Below, piece by piece: positions 1 through 5,672 of a DNA stretch of 5,738 nucleotides (position 1 is its first letter; each line of letters begins with the position of its first letter). The stretch is taken from assembly GCA_025356795.1 (NCBI GenBank), contig JANXRR010000393.1, positions 1-5,738 of the forward strand, given 5' to 3'. The translations under genes were made by a program, and so were the position numbers. Below the pieces are notes generated by a model, which made no database searches, was not told the DNA's origin, and saw only the letters and a program-made list of their open reading frames with translations. The stretch comes from Bacteroidia bacterium (GTDB lineage: Bacteria; Bacteroidota; Bacteroidia; Cytophagales; Cyclobacteriaceae).

Positions 1-288
1 CCTGTAGATCAGGTGCTATCATTGAAAAACCTTAAAGCCAAGTGGGAAGCTTTTGGGTGGCATGTGTTAGAATGTAATGGTAATAACATGGAAGAATTAG
101 TTTCTACGCTAGCATTGGCACAATCCTTAGCTAAAAAAGAAAAGCCTCTTATGCTATTGCTGAAAACCGTTATGGGCAAAGGCGTTGACTTTATGATGGG
201 TTCGCACAAATGGCACGGTGTTGCTCCTAACGATGCAGAATTAGCAAAGGCGTTGGGGCAATTGGAAGAAACTTTAGGAGACTATTAA
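1..288 (+). CDS. tkt: Transketolase N-terminal (ThDP-binding) subunit, C-terminal 95 residues, 5' truncated by window
   Basis: The reading frame is open from the first base (P-V-D-Q-V-L-S-L) to the TAA at 286-288, so this is the tail of a gene that begins outside the window; the GTG at 13 is just an internal valine. Visible features are the 'WEAFGWHV' segment, the 'KTVMGKGVDFM' strand typical of transketolase pyrophosphate-domain ends, and 'HKWHGVAPND' close to the C-terminus. In split transketolases this subunit is usually about 270-290 residues and binds the diphosphate and metal of thiamine diphosphate, so roughly a third is seen here. With the next gene it would form a cytosolic transketolase, moving two-carbon ketol units between sugar phosphates in the non-oxidative pentose phosphate pathway. 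The catalytic and metal-binding part (GDG motif) lies upstream and cannot be checked. Sure of the family; the exact donor and acceptor sugars are inferred. Confidence 0.93.
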   Translation, partial: PVDQVLSLKNLKAKWEAFGWHVLECNGNNMEELVSTLALAQSLAKKEKPLMLLLKTVMGKGVDFMMGSHKWHGVAPNDAELAKALGQLEETLGDY

Positions 289-346
289 TAATTCGTTGAC
301 AGCAAATTAACGATTCAAACTCATCACCGAATTAACGAACTACAAA
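289..346 (+). repeat. Spacer between transketolase subunits with a 9-base direct repeat
   Basis: The 58-base spacer carries AATTAACGA twice, at 305-313 and 330-338, starts 25 bases apart. A partial inverted copy (TCGTT, 293-297) precedes them. I see no promoter, T-tract terminator or ribosome-binding site, and the downstream ATG follows 'ACTACAAA'. The two copies could be an operator pair or chance similarity in AT-rich spacer DNA; chance is quite possible at this length. Confidence 0.3.
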
Positions 347-1306
347 ATGATCAAATTTCAATTCACTGATAAAAAAGATACACGCTCTGGCTTTGGAGTA
401 GGCCTTCATGAATTAGGCAAGCAAAATCCTAACGTGGTTGCTTTATGTGCAGACCTTATTGGCTCCCTCAAAATGGACGCCTTCAAAAAGGATTTCCCAG
501 AACGCTTTTTTCAAATAGGCATTGCAGAAGCCAATATGATGGGAATTGCCGCTGGTCTTACCATTGGTGGGAAGATTCCTTTTACAGGCACATTCGCTAA
601 TTTTTCTACAGGCAGGGTGTATGATCAAATCCGCCAGTCAATTGCTTACTCAGATAAGAATGTAAAAATTTGTGCTTCCCACGCAGGGTTAACCCTTGGC
701 GAAGATGGCGCTACACATCAAATACTTGAAGATGTTGGAATGATGAGAATGCTTCCAGGAATGACAGTAATTGTTCCCTGCGATTATGCTCAAACAAAGG
801 CCGCCACTCTTGCTTTAGGAAACCACATAGGCCCCACCTATTTACGATTCGGTAGACCCGTGTGGCCAATCTTTACCGAAGGAAGAACCTTCACAATCGG
901 CAAAGCTGATAAAATGATTGATGGTAAAGATGTTTCCATTTTCGCCAACGGGCATATGGTTTGGCAAGCCATTGAAGCGGAAGCAATATTAGCAGAAAAG
1001 GGAATTAGCGCTGAGGTAATAAATATTCATACTATAAAGCCTTTGGATGGTGAAGCTATCTTGCAATCTGTTCGAAAAACAGGCTGCGCAGTTTCATGCG
1101 AAGAACACCAGATGAATGGTGGCCTTGGTGATTCAGTAGCACAAATGCTAGCACGCTTCCACCCTGCCCCACTGGAGATGGTTGCAGTAAATGATTCTTT
1201 TGGGGAAAGTGGAAAACCATTTGATTTATTGAAAAAATATGGGTTAAGTCCTGAAAATATTGTGAACGCAGTGGAGAAAGCAATTAGTAGAAAAGTCAAT
1301 AGTTAA
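347..1306 (+). CDS. tkt: Transketolase C-terminal (pyrimidine-binding) subunit
   Basis: This complete 319-residue protein has the usual length for the C-terminal half of a split transketolase. The pyrimidine-binding domain spans about residues 5-170. It contains 'GIAEANMMGIAAGL' (58-71), in which E61 is the expected glutamate that activates the cofactor's aminopyrimidine ring, then 'SHAGLTLGEDGATHQ' (111-125) and 'YLRFGRP' (165-171). The transketolase C-terminal domain follows (about 188-310), with 'NIHTIKPLD' (226-234), 'EEHQMNGGLG' (252-261) and 'FGESGKPFDLL' (285-295). The partner subunit ends 58 bases upstream on the same strand, so the two are probably co-transcribed and assemble into the active enzyme in the cytoplasm. 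The ATG at 347 is preceded by an A-rich stretch with no Shine-Dalgarno site and gives the normal family N-terminus. Paralogues such as 1-deoxyxylulose-5-phosphate synthase are single long chains, so they are unlikely here. Confidence 0.95.
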   Translation: MIKFQFTDKKDTRSGFGVGLHELGKQNPNVVALCADLIGSLKMDAFKKDFPERFFQIGIAEANMMGIAAGLTIGGKIPFTGTFANFSTGRVYDQIRQSIAYSDKNVKICASHAGLTLGEDGATHQILEDVGMMRMLPGMTVIVPCDYAQTKAATLALGNHIGPTYLRFGRPVWPIFTEGRTFTIGKADKMIDGKDVSIFANGHMVWQAIEAEAILAEKGISAEVINIHTIKPLDGEAILQSVRKTGCAVSCEEHQMNGGLGDSVAQMLARFHPAPLEMVAVNDSFGESGKPFDLLKKYGLSPENIVNAVEKAISRKVNS

Positions 1307-1350
1307 TAGTTATTAGAAAACAGTTCATCAAGTTAAGAATGACTATTAAC
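1302..1350. repeat. 9-base perfect inverted repeat around the end of the transketolase gene
   Basis: GTTAATAGT (1302-1310), which includes the TAA stop, is the exact reverse complement of ACTATTAAC (1342-1350), with 31 bases between the arms. It has no G/C-rich core and no T-tract, so a strong intrinsic terminator is unlikely. It occupies most of the 60-base gap before the serine-synthesis fusion gene and might be a weak hairpin or a protein-binding site. AT-rich repeats of this size can arise by chance. Confidence 0.3.
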
Positions 1351-1366
1351 AGACCAACCAAAAACC

Positions 1367-3253
1367 ATGAGAAAATATTTCATTATTGATTTTGATAGTA
1401 CCTTTACAAAAGTTGAAGCCTTTGATGTATTGGCAGATATTTCTTTGAGCGACCATCCTGAGCAGGAGAAAATCAAACAACAAATTATTGATATCACTAA
1501 TTTGGGAATGAATGGCGAAATCTCCTTTCGGGAATCGCTAGAGAAAAGATTAACACTTTTGGCTCCGCATAGAAATAACCTTCCTGCCCTTATCACATTA
1601 CTCAAATCTAAAGTATCTGAATCATTTAAACGCAACAAAGAATTTTTCTCAACTTATCAAGACAGCATTTATATTATATCCAATGGTTTTCGTGAATTCA
1701 TCGAACCCGTTGTAATTGAATTTGGTATTAAACCACAAAATATTTTGGCTAATGAATTTCGATTTGATTCTGCGGGCAAAGTAATTGGCTTTGACACAGA
1801 AAATCCACTCTCAGCCAACAATGGGAAAGTAGAACAGCTTAAACGCCTGAAATTAGATGGCGATGTTTATGTAATTGGCGATGGCTACACCGATTATGAA
1901 ATCAAACACTCTGGCCTAGCCAATAAATTCTTTGCCTTTACAGAAAACGTTGAGCGCGAAAACATTATGGACAAAGCAGACCACATCACACCAAGTCTAG
2001 ATGAATTCCTCTATTTGAATAAGCTCAATACTGCTATCTCTTACCCCAAAAACAGGATTAATGTACTGCTGCTAGAAAACGTGCATCCTGTTGCAATAGA
2101 GCTAATGCGAAATGAGGGCTTCAACGTTGAAAGCTACCCTGCCGGCTTGGAGGAAGATGAGTTATGTGAGAAAATCAAAAACGTTTCTGTATTGGGAATC
2201 CGATCTAAAACACAAGTTACCGCCAAAGTTTTAGACCACGCAAACCGATTAATGGTAATAGGGGCCTTTTGTATTGGTACTAATCAAATCGATAAGAAAG
2301 CAGCTACCAAAAAAGGCATCGCTATATTCAATGCACCTTTCAGCAATACGCGTTCTGTGGTAGAATTGGCAATTGCAGAAATCATAATGTTGATGCGCAA
2401 TATTCCAGACAAGTCGACCAAGATGCATAAAGGCAAGTGGGATAAATCGGCCAAAGGAAGCTTTGAAATCAGAGGAAAGAACCTCGGTATTCTTGGCTAT
2501 GGAAATATTGGTGCTCAGCTTTCCGTTCTTGCAGAAAATTTAGGAATGAAAGTTTTCTATTACGACAAGGAAGAAAAACTTGCGCTAGGCAACGCTATAA
2601 AATGCAAGTCATTAAAAGAGCTTCTCTCTATTGCCGATGTAATAACTATACATATTGATGGGCGTGAATCAAATACAAACATTATTGGTGATGAGGAATT
2701 TAAGTTGATGAAGAAGGGTGTCATCTTTTTGAATTTGAGCCGTGGTCATGTGGTAGATATTCGGGCATTAAGAGAAAATATTGTAAATGGAAAAATTGCT
2801 GGCTGTGGCATGGATGTTTACCCTTATGAGCCACTGAGCAATGATGAAGAATTCAAATCAGATCTTAGAGGTTTGCCCAACACCATACTCACACCTCACA
2901 TTGGAGGCAGCACTGCCGAGGCGCAAGAGAATATCGGTAATTTCGTGCCCGGTAAAATGATGGATTACATCAACACAGGAAGCACCAGCAACAGCGTTAA
3001 TTTCCCTAACCTTACGTTGCCAACTTTAGAAAATGCACACCGGCTAATACACATTCATAACAATGTTCCGGGAATCCTTGCCAAGATAAACCAAGTGTTG
3101 GCCGATCACGGGATTAACATTGCTGGCCAATATCTAAAGACCACTGACGCCATTGGTTATGTGATAACTGATATTAACAAAGAATATGATAAAGAAGTAA
3201 TTAAGAAGATGCGTGCCATTGAGAACACCATCAAATTCAGAGTGTTATATTAA
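1367..3253 (+). CDS. serA: Bifunctional phosphoserine phosphatase (HAD)-3-phosphoglycerate dehydrogenase fusion
   Basis: This 628-residue protein is about 220 residues longer than E. coli SerA (410) because of an N-terminal SerB-like HAD phosphatase. HAD domain (about 1-215): D8-F-D10-S-T (nucleophile and acid/base), S105-N-G, K154 and GDGYTD with D172 and D176, so all four motifs are present. Dehydrogenase (about 230-545): NAD-binding GxGxxG at 377-382, acidic D400 after strand 2 favouring NAD, and the catalytic R459, E488 and H511, spaced exactly as E. coli R240, E269 and H292. R279, W358 and K360 match E. coli R60, W139 and K141. ACT domain (about 556-628): H564, N566 and N584 match the E. 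coli serine-binding H344, N346 and N364, so feedback inhibition by serine is likely. The chain would catalyse the first and last steps of serine synthesis; the middle step belongs to the aminotransferase downstream. No ATG lies near the domain junction (about 212-235), so a separately translated SerA is unlikely. The ATG at 1367 puts the DxD motif at its usual position. Confidence 0.95.
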   Translation: MRKYFIIDFDSTFTKVEAFDVLADISLSDHPEQEKIKQQIIDITNLGMNGEISFRESLEKRLTLLAPHRNNLPALITLLKSKVSESFKRNKEFFSTYQDSIYIISNGFREFIEPVVIEFGIKPQNILANEFRFDSAGKVIGFDTENPLSANNGKVEQLKRLKLDGDVYVIGDGYTDYEIKHSGLANKFFAFTENVERENIMDKADHITPSLDEFLYLNKLNTAISYPKNRINVLLLENVHPVAIELMRNEGFNVESYPAGLEEDELCEKIKNVSVLGIRSKTQVTAKVLDHANRLMVIGAFCIGTNQIDKKAATKKGIAIFNAPFSNTRSVVELAIAEIIMLMRNIPDKSTKMHKGKWDKSAKGSFEIRGKNLGILGYGNIGAQLSVLAENLGMKVFYYDKEEKLALGNAIKCKSLKELLSIADVITIHIDGRESNTNIIGDEEFKLMKKGVIFLNLSRGHVVDIRALRENIVNGKIAGCGMDVYPYEPLSNDEEFKSDLRGLPNTILTPHIGGSTAEAQENIGNFVPGKMMDYINTGSTSNSVNFPNLTLPTLENAHRLIHIHNNVPGILAKINQVLADHGINIAGQYLKTTDAIGYVITDINKEYDKEVIKKMRAIENTIKFRVLY

Positions 3254-3287
3254 AAATCCTACAAGATTTGGTGAGGAGTTTCTGAAC

Positions 3288-3309
3288 CTCAGAAAAGACA
3301 AGTTTTGAG
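3288..3309 (+). repeat. Small hairpin inside the inverted-repeat element
   Basis: CTCA-G-AAAA (3288-3296) pairs with TTTTGAG (3303-3309) around a six-base loop, leaving the G at 3292 bulged. It lies just inside the left terminal repeat. It could end transcripts of the fusion gene only weakly, because no U-tract follows; it more likely belongs to the fold of the element. Confidence 0.35.
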
Positions 3310-3357
3310 CTGCCGTCTTCCGCAATCTTCCACTGTTATCCTGCTTTTAGGGCGAGG

Positions 3358-3371
3358 CTCGACAAGTCGAG
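3358..3371. repeat. Central 14-base hairpin/near-palindrome CTCGACAAGTCGAG
   Basis: CTCGAC and GTCGAG are perfect inverted copies separated by AA, so the folded form would be a five-pair stem with a CAAG loop. It sits near the middle of the 204-base inverted-repeat element. Stem-loops are common at the centre of MITEs, but a dimeric protein-binding site would look the same. Confidence 0.4.
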
Positions 3372-3457
3372 ATGAGGCCTGATTTTGGCTGAAAGCTTCA
3401 CTCGGTATTGTTATAAATGTTAGGTTCAGCAAACGAGTCCCAAACCAAGTAGGATTT

Positions 3458-3558
3458 CTAGTGCAAACATAAGGAAATAGAGGTTAGCTTTATAGATCAA
3501 CAGCCCAATCTTTTGCAGACATGAATCGTAACCCGTTACTTTGCACTAATCGAAATTT
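3458..3558 (+). other. Intergenic leader of the aminotransferase gene
   Basis: These 101 bases are the rest of the 305-base gap beyond the inverted-repeat element. I find no ORF of note, no tRNA-like fold and no recognisable riboswitch. The only structure I can support is the promoter-like pair at 3512-3543. The start codon follows 'CGAAATTT' with no Shine-Dalgarno site, as is usual in Bacteroidota. Confidence 0.5.
3512..3543 (+). promoter_or_regulatory. Candidate Bacteroidota-type promoter for the serC-like gene
   Basis: TTTG (3512-3515) and TTACTTTG (3536-3543) are separated by 20 bases. The phylum consensus is TTTG near -33 and TAnnTTTG near -7, so the second box matches at five of its six fixed positions (T for A at the second) and the spacing is right. 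Transcription would start around 3548-3552, giving a leader of roughly ten bases. The match is moderate and was found by eye. Confidence 0.4.
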
Positions 3559-4632
3559 ATGATTGTCAACTTTACTCCAGGTCCATCTCAATTGTACTTT
3601 ACTGTCGAGGATCATCTTCGCCAAGCCATTCGCGAGAACATTGGCTCGCTATCGCACCGTAGCAAGCAGTTTGAAGTTATCTCAAAAGAAACTACCGAAG
3701 GGCTCAAGCAATTGCTTTCAATCCCGCAAGATTTTCATATTTTCTTCACGAGTTCAGCTACTGAAATTTGGGAACGATCCATCCAGAATTTGGTGGAAGA
3801 CAAATCTGTCCACTTTGTAAATGGCGCTTTTTCTAAACGATATTTCGAGATCGTTGGCTTGCTTGGCAAACATCCCACGAAAGTGGAAGCACCTCTTGGC
3901 CAAGGATTTGACGCTGATTTGATACGCACTTTTGATACTGAGTTGATAGCGATAACCCACAATGAAACCAGCACGGGCGTTTCAATGCCATTGGAGTTTA
4001 TAAGCCGTTTGCGAGAAAAAAATAAAGAGGCGGTAATAATCGTTGATGCAGTCTCATCCCTACCCTTCCCACAGTTTGATTATTCAAAGATAGATTCTGT
4101 TTTCTTTTCCGTACAGAAAGGTTTTGGCCTGCCTGCCGGGTTGGGTGTATGGATTGTGAATGACCGCTGCATCGCGAAAGCTGAAAGCCTAGTAAGTAAA
4201 AATATTTCAATTGGCTCATATCACAGCCTGCCTTCACTTCTTTCAAATGCCAGAAAACATCAAACACCTGAAACACCTAATGTTTTGGCTATTTATCTTT
4301 TGAACCAAGTGGTAAAGAATTTTCTTGCCAGAGGAATACAAGCCATACGAAGCGAGACTGAATACAAAGCAGCTATTCTTTACAATTGTTTAGAAAATAA
4401 CAGTATGTTAAAATCATTTGTTGTCGATAAAGCTTGGCAATCGAAGACCGTTATTGTTGCTGATACTGGGATAAAAACAGAATCGATTATACAGTCATTA
4501 AACCCCAAAGGGTTTTACCCTGGAGAGGGTTATGGGGAATTAAAAAAAACTCAACTTCGTTTTGCTAACTTCCCTACGCATTCTAAAGAACAATTTGAAA
4601 GTTTGGTTGACCATTTAAACCAAATCCATTAG
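3559..4632 (+). CDS. serC: Class V aminotransferase, probable phosphoserine aminotransferase
   Basis: This 357-residue PLP enzyme of fold type I has the usual SerC length. Visible motifs are 'FTPGPSQL' at the N-terminus (5-12), 'SHRSKQF' (32-38; E. coli SerC has SHRGKEF there, whose H and R bind substrate phosphate), 'HNETSTGV' (134-141), 'VDAVSSLP' (162-169) with D163 for the PLP pyridine nitrogen, 'SVQKGFGLPAGLGV' (184-197) with K187 as Schiff-base lysine, 'TPETPN' (236-241), and 'LRFANFP' (333-339) with R334 for the substrate carboxylate. The expected reaction is 3-phosphohydroxypyruvate plus glutamate to phosphoserine plus 2-oxoglutarate, exactly the step missing between the two activities of the upstream fusion. 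It is not a canonical E. coli-type SerC: the His-Arg pair before the C-terminal arginine is E327-L328, followed by two lysines, and 'VNGAFSKRYFE' (87-97) resembles alanine-glyoxylate aminotransferases. The class V family is certain; the SerC role rests partly on context. Confidence 0.8.
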   Translation: MIVNFTPGPSQLYFTVEDHLRQAIRENIGSLSHRSKQFEVISKETTEGLKQLLSIPQDFHIFFTSSATEIWERSIQNLVEDKSVHFVNGAFSKRYFEIVGLLGKHPTKVEAPLGQGFDADLIRTFDTELIAITHNETSTGVSMPLEFISRLREKNKEAVIIVDAVSSLPFPQFDYSKIDSVFFSVQKGFGLPAGLGVWIVNDRCIAKAESLVSKNISIGSYHSLPSLLSNARKHQTPETPNVLAIYLLNQVVKNFLARGIQAIRSETEYKAAILYNCLENNSMLKSFVVDKAWQSKTVIVADTGIKTESIIQSLNPKGFYPGEGYGELKKTQLRFANFPTHSKEQFESLVDHLNQIH

Positions 4633-4641
4633 TGGTTGTCC

Positions 4642-4667
4642 AAAAGGCAAATAATTAATTGTCTTTT
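4642..4667. terminator. Possible bidirectional terminator hairpin after the aminotransferase gene
   Basis: AAAAGGCAA (4642-4650) pairs with TTGTCTTTT (4659-4667) over nine positions, one of them G-U, around an eight-base loop containing part of the AATTAATT palindrome. The stem runs from an A-tract to a T-tract, as bidirectional intrinsic terminators do, ten bases after the serC stop. The stem is poor in G-C pairs, so efficiency is doubtful. It ends only eight bases before the sigma factor start, so it could instead be an operator. Confidence 0.4.
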
Positions 4668-4675
4668 AAAAATCT

Positions 4676-5215
4676 TTGACCGATAAGGAGCTTCTTGATA
4701 AAATAAGAAATCCAGAAACCAATAATTATGGTTTCAATATGCTTGTGCGCACCTATCAGCAAAAGGTATATTGGCACATCCGCAAGATGGTGATTGATCA
4801 CGATGATTCGGATGATCTCACCCAAGAAGTGTTTATCAAAATCCATAAAGCAGTTCATACTTTCCGTGAAGATTCACAACTCTTCACTTGGATTTATCGC
4901 ATTGCCACCAACGAGTGCCTCACTTTTTTGGCCAAGAAAAAAAGAAGGTTTTTTATTCCAATAGAAGATGTTCAACTGGAGCTTTCAGGCAAGATAGATT
5001 CTTCGGATGGAATGAGTGGCGATGCCATTCAAAAAAAATTGCAAAAGGCCTTGCTCATTTTACCCGACAAACAAAGGCTTGTGTTTAATATGAAATATTT
5101 TGATGAGATTACTTATGAACAAATGTCGGAGATTACGGGCACATCGGTAGGTGCATTGAAGGCAAGCTATCATCATGCGGTTAAGAAGATTGAGGATTTT
5201 ATTGAACATGATTAA
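4676..5215 (+). CDS. ECF-type RNA polymerase sigma factor (sigma-70 family)
   Basis: The 179-residue protein has only the two domains of an extracytoplasmic-function sigma factor. Region 2 spans about residues 20-92: 'DDLTQEVFIKIHKAV' (46-60) is the core-polymerase-binding helix and 'FTWIYRIATNECLTFL' (70-85) the -10-recognition and melting part. A linker (93-118) leads to region 4 (about 120-176), with 'LPDKQRLVFNMKYFDEITY' (129-147) and the helix-turn-helix 'YEQMSEITGTSVGALKASYH' (147-166) for the -35 element. The start must be TTG at 4676: an in-frame TAA lies at 4667-4669, and the first in-frame ATG (4739) would remove 'TDKELLDKIRNPETNNYGF', which as I recall is a usual N-terminus of Bacteroidota relatives. 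The membrane protein 31 bases downstream is its probable anti-sigma factor, so activity is expected to be controlled by release from the membrane in response to an envelope or other extracellular signal. The target genes and the signal cannot be read here. Confidence 0.93.
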   Translation: MTDKELLDKIRNPETNNYGFNMLVRTYQQKVYWHIRKMVIDHDDSDDLTQEVFIKIHKAVHTFREDSQLFTWIYRIATNECLTFLAKKKRRFFIPIEDVQLELSGKIDSSDGMSGDAIQKKLQKALLILPDKQRLVFNMKYFDEITYEQMSEITGTSVGALKASYHHAVKKIEDFIEHD

Positions 5216-5246
5216 ACTAAATTAACTTTTATAAGTCAAAGAAATT

Positions 5247-5672
5247 ATGAAGTTGGAAGAAATAGAAAAGAAGAATATTTTCGAGGTGCCCGATGGGTAT
5301 TTTGATAAGCTTCCACAGGTCATACAATCAAGGGTGGCAGTAAAGGAAAAAAGTGCATTCGCTTTTCCCATGCATGTGTTTAACTTTAAATATGCGTTCC
5401 CCATTCTTTTGGTGGCCGTGGCTTCGGTTTTTCTATATAAAAATTATTACACACCATCCCCTAGCGCCTCACAGGTATTGGAAAGCGTAAGTTCTGAAAC
5501 ACTTATTGCCTACCTGGGCGAAAGCGAAATTTCGGAAGAAGAAATAATTCAGTCCATTAACTTTAATTCAATTGGATTTAAAGAATCTTTCAACCAAACA
5601 ATAGAGTCAATCGATTTAACTAAAACGGATATTGATAACCTATCAAAAAACATTGAAAATGAATACTTTTAG
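5247..5672 (+). CDS. Single-pass membrane protein, probable anti-sigma factor
   Basis: This 141-residue protein has a short cytoplasmic-looking N-terminus containing 'NIFEVPDGYFDKLP' (10-23). That 'VPxGYF' motif recurs in small membrane proteins encoded beside ECF sigma factors in Bacteroidota. One hydrophobic segment follows (about 47-64, 'FKYAFPILLVAVASVFLY'), with lysines at 48 and 65. The region after it is acidic (about 66-141), with 'SSETLIAYLGESEISEEEI' at 82-100, and is predicted to be periplasmic. There is no zinc-binding HxxxCxxC motif, so it is not a ZAS-type anti-sigma factor. Position directly after the sigma gene, size and topology support an anti-sigma role, with residues 1-45 as the likely sigma-binding part. 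I infer the function; no catalytic or named domain is visible. The ATG follows 'AGAAATT' with no Shine-Dalgarno site. The 3' end overlaps the next gene by 14 bases, which suggests coupled translation. Confidence 0.75.
   Translation: MKLEEIEKKNIFEVPDGYFDKLPQVIQSRVAVKEKSAFAFPMHVFNFKYAFPILLVAVASVFLYKNYYTPSPSASQVLESVSSETLIAYLGESEISEEEIIQSINFNSIGFKESFNQTIESIDLTKTDIDNLSKNIENEYF

Larger units (their letters stand above)
3254..3457. mobile_element. Putative MITE-like element with imperfect terminal inverted repeats (204 bases)
   Basis: The outer ends AAATCCTAC (3254-3262) and GTAGGATTT (3449-3457) are perfect inverted copies. Reading inward without gaps, 25 of 36 positions match, including TTTGG/CCAAA-type positions and the 8-base block CTGAACCT (3282-3289) against AGGTTCAG (3422-3429). 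TA lies at 3251-3252 and again at 3459-3460, each one base outside the ends, as would be left by a TA-duplicating transposase of the IS630/Tc1-mariner type. No ORF is present, so any movement would need a transposase supplied in trans. The centre (about 3310-3385) looks richer in G and C than its surroundings and carries hairpins. The first TA is part of the fusion gene's TAA stop, so an insertion here would have spared the protein. Other readings are a structured RNA or a decayed regulatory region. I do not recognise the family, and only more copies elsewhere in the genome would prove mobility. Confidence 0.5.

Noticed and set aside
1027..1299. Antisense ORF of 90 residues opposite the transketolase C-terminal subunit
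   Set aside because: It lies wholly inside a well-supported gene, has no recognisable motif, and is expected from the sense codon pattern. The same holds for the other antisense frames at 9-209, 443-628, 1056-1283 and 1333-1638.
3358..3371. Central hairpin as an intrinsic terminator of the fusion gene
   Set aside because: No T-tract follows and it is over 100 bases after the stop; it fits better as part of the inverted-repeat element.
3254..3558. Riboswitch, tRNA or CRISPR in the 305-base gap
   Set aside because: No cloverleaf, no periodic repeats and no recognisable aptamer core were seen by eye; a covariance-model search could still change this.
3998..4276. Antisense ORF of 92 residues opposite the aminotransferase gene
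   Set aside because: It is a shadow of the sense frame with no family features; the overlapping antisense frames at 3735-3974 and the forward frame at 3563-3820 are likewise shadows.
4671..4678. AATCTTTG as a -7 promoter box for the sigma gene
   Set aside because: It matches TAnnTTTG in five of six fixed positions, but it would place transcription start after the start codon and no TTTG lies at the proper distance upstream.
4685..4690. AAGGAG resembling a Shine-Dalgarno site
   Set aside because: It is inside the sigma coding region and no suitable in-frame start follows at the right distance; Bacteroidota rarely use such sites.
4739..4741. ATG as an alternative start of the sigma factor
   Set aside because: It would delete 21 residues that look like the normal N-terminus of this sigma group, so the TTG at 4676 is preferred despite being a rare start.
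4655..4858. Antisense ORF of 67 residues across the sigma factor start
   Set aside because: It overlaps the conserved sigma region 2 and shows no domain.
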